In this document: positions 46,494 to 53,444 of the stretch, piece by piece
Layout of the letters: each line of letters opens with the position of its first letter
Position numbering within the stretch: position 1 is the first letter of the stretch
NCBI RefSeq assembly: GCF_012272855.1
Contig: NZ_JAAXCQ010000010.1
Location: 1 to 64,000, forward strand
From: Arenibacter sp. 6A1
GTDB lineage: Bacteria; Bacteroidota; Bacteroidia; Flavobacteriales; Flavobacteriaceae
Direction: 5' to 3'
Length of the DNA stretch: 64,000 nt
The notes under the pieces: model-generated
What the model saw: the letters and a program-made list of their open reading frames with translations, nothing else
Database searches by the model: none
Told to the model about the DNA's origin: nothing
Program-made: the position numbers and the translations under genes

Positions 46494-46955
46494 TTATTCC
46501 CAAAATATATCTACGGTGTTTTCTTGAAATTTTTCCGCTGTATGCGCCATGGATATCCATTGTAGTTGTTCTTCCGTAGCTAGATTTTGAATTTCATTAA
46601 ATAAGATGCGTTCTTCAAACCTTATATGACTTGCCAGTTCCTTTTCAATCGAACGAATCGTTGTAGCCAAATCATCGGTTTTTCTAAATAGAGCTCGTAG
46701 TCTTTTGTGATCGTGAAGAGCTTTTTTTATGAGGACATGTTGGTCTCCGAGAATTGGAAAAATCAGGTTTTCTTCTATGATAAAATGAGGTTGTATATGA
46801 TGTTCAAAAAACCAATCGGCATATCGTTTTATTCGTATTGGGTCCATACCTTTAGAAATCCCTGTCCTAATTTTCCAGCATAACAATAAACTGTGATGAT
46901 GATCGTGGCTTATTGGCTGCATAGAAATATGTCTTTTAATAGGTTTTGTTTTCAT
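46494..46955 (-). CDS. Hemerythrin-like domain protein
   Basis: A four-helix di-iron HHE protein of 153 aa if started at 46955 (MKTKPIKRHISMQ), or 171 aa from 47009. Iron ligands are visible as SHDHHHSLLL, EHHIQPHFIIEENLIF, DHKRLRALF and HIRFEERILFNEI. Such proteins bind O2 or NO. It lies after RIC and before the membrane protein and ferredoxin. Confidence 0.83.
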   Translation of the reverse strand: MKTKPIKRHISMQPISHDHHHSLLLCWKIRTGISKGMDPIRIKRYADWFFEHHIQPHFIIEENLIFPILGDQHVLIKKALHDHKRLRALFRKTDDLATTIRSIEKELASHIRFEERILFNEIQNLATEEQLQWISMAHTAEKFQENTVDIFWE

Positions 46956-47156
46956 CGGTTTTATTTTCGTTAAGGAACTGATTTGCTTTCTTGAATTTTT
47001 GAATGCCATTTGATTGCGATCTTATAGGCAATCATTTTTGTGTTTAAGGTCTATAGCTGTAAGGGGACAAGGAAGAGATTTTTAAAAGGGTACTGCCAAA
47101 TGGCCTCTTACAGCTAAAGTTTTCCTGATCTGACTACTATCGTTTAAATAGATGCC

Positions 47157-47882
47157 TTAAACATTTAAAAGCTTCTCCAAAGCAAGGGCCTTAGGGAATA
47201 AGATGTTATTCTCTAAATGAATATGACGATGTAAATCCTCTTCAAATTCTTGAAGCAAGGAAAAAGCTACCCTATAAGTGTTACAACCATCGGCAGGAGG
47301 AGTGTAATTGTTACTCAAACTATCGATCAGTCTAAATCGTTCTCCTTCATTCTCATGTTCTTCCATCATAATTTGAATAGGGGTGTTGATCGTTCCAAAC
47401 TTATCGGGAGTCAGTTTGGTCCCTTCTTTTTTAGCTTTTAACAAATTGCTTATGGCCGGGAAAACAATTAATTCTTCCTTCTTCATATGCATGGTCAGTT
47501 CTCCTGCACATTTGTTAAAATGTTCGGTGATTTCAAGTAATTCAGGATGACGCTCCCCATGAACCCTACAGAGTTTACTTAAATATTGCTTCAATACTGG
47601 AATTTGTTCCGCTACATACCTGTGGTGTTTTTTCTCAATATAATCGGCCAAAAGATCTAAAGGCCATTCCTTAAAATCAATAGAATCGTCCGTACTTTTT
47701 TGTGATACCGTTTCTATTTCCTGTAATAGGATATTAGCATCTAATTTGTTGTATTCAGCAACCTCCTGGATGCTTCTATTCCCCTTACAACAAAAATCGA
47801 TTTTATGATTTTTGAAAATCTGTGCGGTTCGGTAGTTTTCAGCTACTATTTCCCCAATGTTTTTGGTCATTAAATTTTCCAT
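47157..47882 (-). CDS. ric: Iron-sulfur cluster repair protein RIC (YtfE/ScdA)
   Basis: A 241-aa di-iron protein. The N-terminal DUF542 segment has IDFCCKGNRSIQEVA. The hemerythrin-like bundle from about residue 80 has ligands in KKHHRYVAEQ, CRVHGERHPEL, TMHMKKEELIVFP, MMEEHENEGE and HRHIHLENNILFP. RIC repairs Fe-S centres damaged by NO and oxidants and may degrade NO. An ATG at 47870 is an alternative start. It follows the cupin gene by 5 bases. Confidence 0.94.
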   Translation of the reverse strand: MENLMTKNIGEIVAENYRTAQIFKNHKIDFCCKGNRSIQEVAEYNKLDANILLQEIETVSQKSTDDSIDFKEWPLDLLADYIEKKHHRYVAEQIPVLKQYLSKLCRVHGERHPELLEITEHFNKCAGELTMHMKKEELIVFPAISNLLKAKKEGTKLTPDKFGTINTPIQIMMEEHENEGERFRLIDSLSNNYTPPADGCNTYRVAFSLLQEFEEDLHRHIHLENNILFPKALALEKLLNV

Positions 47883-47887
47883 GTTAT

Positions 47888-48184
47888 TTAATTTTTAAAA
47901 TTTATATTAGAATCAATTGCCATTACGACAACCGCTTTAAAATCTTTTAGAATGGTAAGGCTATGTTCTAAGCCGGCAGGGATTAAAAAAGAACTACCCT
48001 TTTGTAAGAAAAAAATATTATTCTTAGACTTTAGCCTTGCCTCTCCTTGTTGAACTATAATTACGCCTTCCTTGGTGCTGTGATGAAGCGGCATTCCCAT
48101 ACCGGCAGTAGCGTTTATTTTTAAAACTTTTAAGGCGCTTCCTATATGTAAATGCGTTAGATCGGGATTGTTAATTACTTCCAT
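47888..48184 (-). CDS. Small cupin, first gene of the NO-defence operon
   Basis: A 98-aa cupin with GMPLHHSTKEGVIIVQQGEA and SFLIPAGLEHSLTIL, holding a His-His-Glu-His type metal site. It is immediately before RIC and is the first gene after a good promoter, with a leader of about 265 bases. Its role is unknown; a metal- or ligand-binding sensor is possible. Confidence 0.78.
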   Translation of the reverse strand: MEVINNPDLTHLHIGSALKVLKINATAGMGMPLHHSTKEGVIIVQQGEARLKSKNNIFFLQKGSSFLIPAGLEHSLTILKDFKAVVVMAIDSNINFKN

Positions 48185-48857
48185 AATACCTGTGATTAAA
48201 GGTTGTTTCCTAAATTTGTTTTTCTAGCCTATAGATACTTTATTTATTCATAAAAAATATAAAAAGACCTTTTTATCCTTAAATAAATTAAATCAAAACC
48301 CTAAGCGTTAAAAAACATACTTTAAAAATCACCATTATTTCATGCTGCTTAGGCAAAATCACTCCTTAAAAGAACATTCCCTAGGGCTTTTTATAAGGTT
48401 TCCGAACAGTATTTAGATGTCTTTAAATACGTTGAAAACGTATTTTACGTATGACAAAAGTACACATTATTTCTATTTAAGACAAAATTATCCGAAATAA
48501 AACAACGATACTTTTTCGGAGTAAAGAATACCTTTAAGTAGTAAGTCGAGGGGTACGTTGCGCTAACTTGCATTAAATTTTTCCCCACAGTCTGTAGAAG
48601 CACTCAAATATTTAAAAGTTGATCCAGTACAATGACAAGCTTGTGTGGGTATAAGGATGTTGGTTATTCTAGTTTCTGGGGAAGGGGAATGGTTTTACGC
48701 ATCCAATGGCATATTTCCCTAGTATATCCTAGGTGTAAAGGCCAAGCTGCCAAAATACGCCAATAGAATATAGAATAGGGTAGTACCCACTCGTATCTTT
48801 GAGGTAAAGCTTAGATGGTATTCTTATTTATGCTCGGATAGATGTTTGCACCAAGGT
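48185..48857. other. Long leader and promoter region of the NO-defence operon
   Basis: About 670 bases without a supported gene. It contains the promoter and operator at 48425-48486 (minus strand). The 240 or more bases between the predicted start and the cupin gene are AT-rich; I could not assign a known riboswitch to them. Confidence 0.55.
48425..48486 (-). promoter_or_regulatory. Promoter with TACGTATT operator for the NO-defence operon
   Basis: On the minus strand: -33 TTTG (48486-48483), 20 bases, -7 TACTTTTG (48462-48455). Just after the -7 box lies AAATACGT-N5-ACGTATTT (48425-48445, perfect arms) plus a further TACGTA (48447-48452). The site covers the transcription start. A matching AATACGTATT overlaps the -7 box of the rrf2 gene, so the Rrf2 protein is the likely repressor. 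Confidence 0.75.
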
Positions 48858-49292
48858 TTACCTTTTTAACTGGGTAAGACCAATATCTAGTCCTGTGGCT
48901 AGTTCAAACATACTTGTTTTTTGTAACATAGTCGTGAGGTTGTCCCTAATGGCAATAAATTTATCATGTACCGGACAGGGGTGCTCAGCATCGCAGTGTT
49001 TTAATCCAAGACCGCAGCCATTAAAAATCTTATCCCCGTCAATCGCACAAACAATATCATATACCTTTACATTGTCTATTCCTGTCCTATCCATCTGAAA
49101 CCCGCCTGTAGGGCCTTTATGAGAATCTACAATACCGCTTTTTGCCAATAATTGTAGAATTTTAGCAGTAAAAGCTACGGGCGAATCTATTTCTTCGGCA
49201 ATTTCCTTTAGACTCACACGTTGGTCATGTAAAGATTTAACAGCAATAAAAATAGTGGCTTTAATACCGTATTCGCAGGCCTTAGAAAACAT
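48858..49292 (-). CDS. Rrf2-family regulator, likely NO/Fe-S responsive
   Basis: A 144-aa Rrf2 winged-helix regulator with MFSKACEYGIKATIFIAV, VSLKEIAEEIDSPVAFTAKI and the wing SHKGPTGGFQM. Three cysteines, Cys93, Cys100 and Cys106 (NGCGLGLKHCDAEHPCPVH), fit an Fe-S cluster site as in NsrR and IscR. Next to an NO-defence operon, an NsrR-like role is likely. It carries a possible self-binding site over its own promoter. Confidence 0.9.
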   Translation of the reverse strand: MFSKACEYGIKATIFIAVKSLHDQRVSLKEIAEEIDSPVAFTAKILQLLAKSGIVDSHKGPTGGFQMDRTGIDNVKVYDIVCAIDGDKIFNGCGLGLKHCDAEHPCPVHDKFIAIRDNLTTMLQKTSMFELATGLDIGLTQLKR

Positions 49293-49314
49293 TGATAATA
49301 AATTTAGTGTTAAG

Positions 49315-49328
49315 CAAAAATACGTATT
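49315..49328 (-). promoter_or_regulatory. rrf2 promoter -7 box with palindromic operator
   Basis: On the minus strand TATTTTTG (49322-49315) is a perfect -7 box, overlapped by the palindrome AATACGTATT (49319-49328). TTTG at 49340-49337 is a possible -33 element, but the 14-base spacing is short. This fits autorepression. Confidence 0.65.
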
Positions 49329-49430
49329 ATTTCTCTCAAAGATTGCTTTGTCCCGTTTTTAGATGAAAGTAGAGAGATGTCGTCATAATAGGTGGTCAAC
49401 TTCTAGTCGATATAATGTGTTTAAAAATTA

Positions 49431-49510
49431 TTTGGGCGTTTCCCTAACGGGCCGGGCCCTTGGCTATATCCCTTGCGCCGCTGCGGGGATGCCGCCGCGG
49501 TCCCTAACGC
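49431..49510 (+). repeat. GC-rich interspersed repeat, copy 2
   Basis: An 80-bp element, TTTGGGCGTTTCCC to GGTCCCTAACGC, followed by AAAAAAATG as in copy 3. The second half matches copies 1 and 3 almost exactly; the first stem differs (TAACGGGCCGGGCC). The short frames that read through it (motif AAGMPPRSLTQKN) are repeat artefacts. The rest of 49293-49860 carries only the two promoters. Confidence 0.85.
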
Positions 49511-49740
49511 AAAAAAATGTATTTAGAACAAATCCCGTAAATAGCAGTAAACGAAATAAGAGCCGTGCAAATAGAAACAACTTCCTTTTTAGAAGGGGCT
49601 ATAGCTATGCTGCGGCAAAATATAATGACAGACGGGAATGTTTGTACCGGATAGCATTGTAATATAAAAGGAATATCACTAAACCCCATGTTCTTTTGGT
49701 TGATACAATTTTACATGCCCAAAGCTTAATTTGAAAAAAC

Positions 49741-49784
49741 TGACATCCGTCATTTTTATTTTATAACTCCCAGCGCTATCTTCG
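49741..49784 (+). promoter_or_regulatory. Crp/Fnr-type site and -7 box of the copper-receptor operon
   Basis: TGACATCCGTCA (49741-49752) has the same TGAC-N4-GTCA form as the nos site. It is centred 37.5 bases before the end of TATCTTCG (49777-49784), a near match to TAnnTTTG. The distance agrees within one base with the nos promoter. The predicted start is near 49789, about 72 bases before the first gene. Confidence 0.7.
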
Positions 49785-49860
49785 CACTGTAATTGGTTTT
49801 ATAGTTTGTTAGAAGCCTTTTGGAAACTACTAAGTGCCGTTACGCTAAATTAAATATAAA

Positions 49861-50235
49861 TTGAGGAAACAATTCGTCTTGTTTGTTGGGATACTAATGC
49901 TGATAAAGCCATTTTGGCCGGTAGCAGAGTACGCAATAAATTATGATTATATTGTTGAAAATTTATGTGAGAACCGTGATAAACCGCTACTAAATTGTGA
50001 CGGAAAATGCTATTTGGCAAAACAATTGGCCAAGGAATCTGAGGGGAGTGAAGAAAACCCCTTTGAAGCCAATCCTTCCAAACTAGAAATTCAGTTTATT
50101 ACCTCTTTTGAATCCGTATTTAATTTTGGTTTGGAAAACTACAACGATACTGTTCAAGACAATTTTAAATCTACTCAAAATCTATTCTCTAGAGAATTCT
50201 TAACAGATATTGCCAAACCGCCAGAAGGAGTATAA
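49861..50235 (+). CDS. Small exported CxGKC protein
   Basis: A 124-aa protein starting at TTG (a stop codon lies just upstream and no ATG keeps the signal). A hydrophobic N-terminus (FVLFVGILMLIKPFWPVAEY) is followed by CENRDKPLLNCDGKCYLAKQ, with three Cys, and a C-terminal AKPPEGV. Similar short proteins precede TonB receptors in Flavobacteriaceae. The cysteines suggest metal binding; no function is proven. It opens the operon with the OprC/NosA-like receptor. Confidence 0.7.
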   Translation: MRKQFVLFVGILMLIKPFWPVAEYAINYDYIVENLCENRDKPLLNCDGKCYLAKQLAKESEGSEENPFEANPSKLEIQFITSFESVFNFGLENYNDTVQDNFKSTQNLFSREFLTDIAKPPEGV

Positions 50236-50444
50236 CCTCCATACTGCTATATAGGTTGTTCCTAGGACTTATGTCCAACAACTTCATATGGGCTTCCGTT
50301 TATTTTTTTATAAATAGAATCAAATAAAACCGACTTGGTTACAATACTCATTGCACCTTATTGGAAATGATTATTGATATCACAGCTGTGCTGTGCCTTG
50401 GCCTCACGTTTTGTTAGACTTTTTAAAATCTTTAAAACTTACAG

Positions 50445-52508
50445 ATGAAAGTAAAGGAATCTGTCCAAAGGGTTTGTCATACACTTTTGGCATTGTATAC
50501 ACATAGGTTATGTAAGAGAATTGTAATGGGGTGTGTAGCCTTCCCTAGCTTTATCTCGGCCCAGGAATTGGTACTTCCCCAGGACTCTATTATCATGATC
50601 AATCTAGATGAGGTTATTATGATTTCGGCCCAAAAGGCATTTAATTTCCACAAACAGGCAAAGCCACTATCATCTTTAGATGAGTTTTTGGAATCTTCCA
50701 AAAAGGTAGCCATGGTAAAAAGAGGAGGTTATGCTTGGGAGCCTACCTTAAACAATATGTTTTCGGAACGTCTTTCAGTGACCATAGACGGGATGCGAAT
50801 TTTTGGTGCCTGTACCGATAAAATGGATCCTATAACCTCCTATGTAGATGCCTCTAATTTATCAAAGGCGCACATCGCATCAGGACAACAAGGCGCGAAA
50901 CACGGAAATACTATCGGTGGAGCCATAGATTTAGAGCTCGATAAGAGCAATTTTAGAAATACAGGTTTTAGAGGAGGTGTGGAGTCCGGATTTGAAGGCA
51001 ATAACCAACAATCCATTATAGGGGGTGAGTTGAATTATTCCGGTGCTAAATTTTATGCCGATACGGATATCATTTATCGCAAGGCAGAAAATTATAAGGC
51101 TGGTGGCGATAAGGAAGTGCTGTTTTCACAGTTTACAAAATATAATATTTCTGCAAATATAGGCTATAAATTGGCCGATGATAATGCCATAACCGCAAGT
51201 TTTATATTTGATGAGGCCCGTGATGTGGGCTATCCGGCATTGCCTATGGATGTTTCTTCGGCACAGGCTATTATAGGCTCGCTAAGGTATGAGCAGGACT
51301 CCTTGTGGGGGCGTTTACATCATTGGAATTCTAAACTCTACATGAATACCATTACCCATGTGATGGACGATACCAATCGTCCCGATGTGGCCATACATAT
51401 GGATATGCCTGGCTGGAGCGATACCTATGGGTTTTTCTCCGAAGCACGTCTTAATGGTAACATCAATAAATTAATGTTCAAGGTAGATGGGTATTACAAT
51501 AGGTCTTTGGCAGAAATGACGATGTACCCACAGGACCCCAATGAGAAACCAATGTTTATGCTTACTTGGCCCGATGTGCGCACTGCTAATGGCGGAATTT
51601 ATGTTGAGGATGAATTGAGTTTAAAAGGGAGTTCCTTAAAAATCGCAACTAGAATAGCGCTACAGAATCAGAATGTAGCCGATGAATTTGGCCTAAATAG
51701 CCTGCGGATATTTTATCCAGAGATGGAAGCTTCCAAAACCCGTTTCCTAAAAAGTATTTCCGGGCAATGGCACAAAATGTGGATGCCTTGGCACCTAAAT
51801 GCCGGAGTATCCTATGGTGATAGGGCTCCTTCGGTCACCGAAGGATATGGGTTTTATATTTTTAACAGTTTTGATAACCACGATTATGTAGGGGACCCAG
51901 GACTTAAAAATGAAAAATCTATGGAGGTCAATGCCAAACTATCCTATGAGAAGCCCAAGTTTAATATAAGTGCCGAGGCTAATTTTTTCCATATCCCGGA
52001 TTATATAATAGGGGTGGTAGACCCTTCACTAAGTACTATGACCCTTGGGGCCGATGGCGTAAAGTTATATAGAAATTTGGAGTATGCCAGATTGTTTAAT
52101 ACCGCTTTAGAATCCGAGTACTCCCTTCTGCCAGAATTAAAATGGACAGGGTTTATCTCCTATCACTTAGGAGGCGATAGCGAAGGGGAAAATTTGCCAT
52201 TCATTAGTCCTCTTTCTTATCGTTCTGCACTACAGTACGATAAAAACACATTCTCTGTGGCCGTTAAGATGTCTGGGGCGACCAAGCAAGTAAATTATAA
52301 CCCCGAATACGGGGAAGATCAAACTTTGGCCTATACCGTCTTTTCCATCTCCTTAGGGAAGACATTTTATATGAACAATGACTCCGTTATGGCAAAATTT
52401 GGAGTCGAAAATATTTTTGACAAAGAGTATTCTACCTATACAGATTGGAAAAATATTCCAAGAATGGGAAGAAATATATTCTTAACACTGACTTATTCAA
52501 TTAAATAA
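50445..52508 (+). CDS. nosA: OprC/NosA-like copper TonB-dependent receptor
   Basis: A 687-aa outer-membrane receptor with an N-terminal signal ending near FPSFISAQ, a plug (about 70-170) and a barrel ending in LTLTYSIK. The plug has Cys123-x3-Met127 (GACTDKM) and the barrel has His305-x-Met307 (THVMDD). These match the CxxxM and HxM copper ligands known in Pseudomonas OprC, with nearly the same spacing (178 against 176 residues). It therefore probably imports copper. The upstream Fnr-like site links it to NosZ maturation. The gene symbol is by similarity. Confidence 0.82.
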   Translation: MKVKESVQRVCHTLLALYTHRLCKRIVMGCVAFPSFISAQELVLPQDSIIMINLDEVIMISAQKAFNFHKQAKPLSSLDEFLESSKKVAMVKRGGYAWEPTLNNMFSERLSVTIDGMRIFGACTDKMDPITSYVDASNLSKAHIASGQQGAKHGNTIGGAIDLELDKSNFRNTGFRGGVESGFEGNNQQSIIGGELNYSGAKFYADTDIIYRKAENYKAGGDKEVLFSQFTKYNISANIGYKLADDNAITASFIFDEARDVGYPALPMDVSSAQAIIGSLRYEQDSLWGRLHHWNSKLYMNTITHVMDDTNRPDVAIHMDMPGWSDTYGFFSEARLNGNINKLMFKVDGYYNRSLAEMTMYPQDPNEKPMFMLTWPDVRTANGGIYVEDELSLKGSSLKIATRIALQNQNVADEFGLNSLRIFYPEMEASKTRFLKSISGQWHKMWMPWHLNAGVSYGDRAPSVTEGYGFYIFNSFDNHDYVGDPGLKNEKSMEVNAKLSYEKPKFNISAEANFFHIPDYIIGVVDPSLSTMTLGADGVKLYRNLEYARLFNTALESEYSLLPELKWTGFISYHLGGDSEGENLPFISPLSYRSALQYDKNTFSVAVKMSGATKQVNYNPEYGEDQTLAYTVFSISLGKTFYMNNDSVMAKFGVENIFDKEYSTYTDWKNIPRMGRNIFLTLTYSIK

Positions 52509-52519
52509 AACTAATAACG

Positions 52520-53374
52520 ATGAAAACAATAAAAATAATTTTAGCTACTTTTATTCTTAGCATGGGAGCAATTTCTTGTTCCAAGGACGATGGTTCCGCA
52601 ATAATTGAAGAGAATCCTATGGCCCAATTTAATATGGTAAGCCAAATGGAAGCCAATGGGCATACCATAGAACTTTATACCGAGGGCGAAGGTTTTACTA
52701 CGGGTTACAATGAAATTTATATCCGAATAAAGGACAATGACCGGGAAACTTATTTTGCCGATCCAGAAATTACATGGACCCCAATGATGCATATGCAGAC
52801 TATGATGCATTCAGGGCCAAAATCTTTATTAAGTACAACGGAAAATAATACTGTCCTAAAAGGTTATTTGGTATTTCAAATGGCAGGCAAGGCAGAAGAA
52901 TATTGGGAGTTGACCCTTAATTATAAGGTAGATGGAACGGATTATACGGCCTCAAAAACCATAGATGTTAACCATCCGACCGATGGTAAGCAAAAGGTAA
53001 CCACATTCACTGGTAGCGATAATGTAAAATATGTGTTGGCCATGGTTTCGCCGCAAAAGCCTAAAGAAGGTTTAAATAATATGGCGGCGGTGTTGTATAA
53101 AATGGAGAGCATGAAAGAATTTTCACTGGTAGAGAATTATACCGTCACCCTAGACCCGAGAATGACCAGTATGGGGAACCACGGTTCTCCCAATAATAAG
53201 GATTTAACCTATGATGCAACATCCCAAATGTATCAAGGACAATTGTCCTTGAGTATGACAGGATATTGGAAATTGAATTTAAAGGTATTGAATGACTCCG
53301 GAGAGCTGTTAAAGGGAGAAGATGTAACTGAAGATAATGAGGCGAGTAGCCTATATTTTGAATTGGAATTTTAG
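52520..53374 (+). CDS. Met/His-rich lipoprotein, probable copper handling
   Basis: A 284-aa lipoprotein (ISC, Cys20) with two beta-rich halves of immunoglobulin-like character (about 40-150 and 160-284). Two Met/His clusters stand out: TPMMHMQTMMHSGPK and RMTSMGNHGSPNNK, both typical of periplasmic Cu(I)/Cu(II) binding. It starts 11 bases after the copper receptor stop, so both are cotranscribed, and it may receive copper from the receptor. No family name is certain; FixH/YtkA-like folds are possible. Confidence 0.72.
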   Translation: MKTIKIILATFILSMGAISCSKDDGSAIIEENPMAQFNMVSQMEANGHTIELYTEGEGFTTGYNEIYIRIKDNDRETYFADPEITWTPMMHMQTMMHSGPKSLLSTTENNTVLKGYLVFQMAGKAEEYWELTLNYKVDGTDYTASKTIDVNHPTDGKQKVTTFTGSDNVKYVLAMVSPQKPKEGLNNMAAVLYKMESMKEFSLVENYTVTLDPRMTSMGNHGSPNNKDLTYDATSQMYQGQLSLSMTGYWKLNLKVLNDSGELLKGEDVTEDNEASSLYFELEF

Positions 53375-53390
53375 AACAATTACCTTTATA

Positions 53391-53428
53391 AAAAAAAGAG
53401 GCTGCCCGATAAGGCAGCCTCTTTTATA
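53391..53428. terminator. Bidirectional terminator
   Basis: Stem AAAAGAGGCTGCC/GGCAGCCTCTTTT with a 6-base loop between the converging lipoprotein and NagB-LmbE genes. Confidence 0.9.
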
Positions 53429-53444
53429 TGGTTCTTAGTTCGGA

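Noticed and set aside
48451-48464. TGACAAAAGTAC as a Crp/Fnr-type site for the NO-defence operon
   Set aside because: The second half (GTAC) does not match GTCA, and it overlaps the -7 box itself, so it is better read as part of the promoter.
49363-49662. A 99-codon plus-strand frame through repeat copy 2, sharing AAGMPPRSLTQKN with one at 58248-58430
   Set aside because: The shared peptide comes from the GC-rich repeat in both places; the flanking residues are unrelated and neither frame has a gene-like context.
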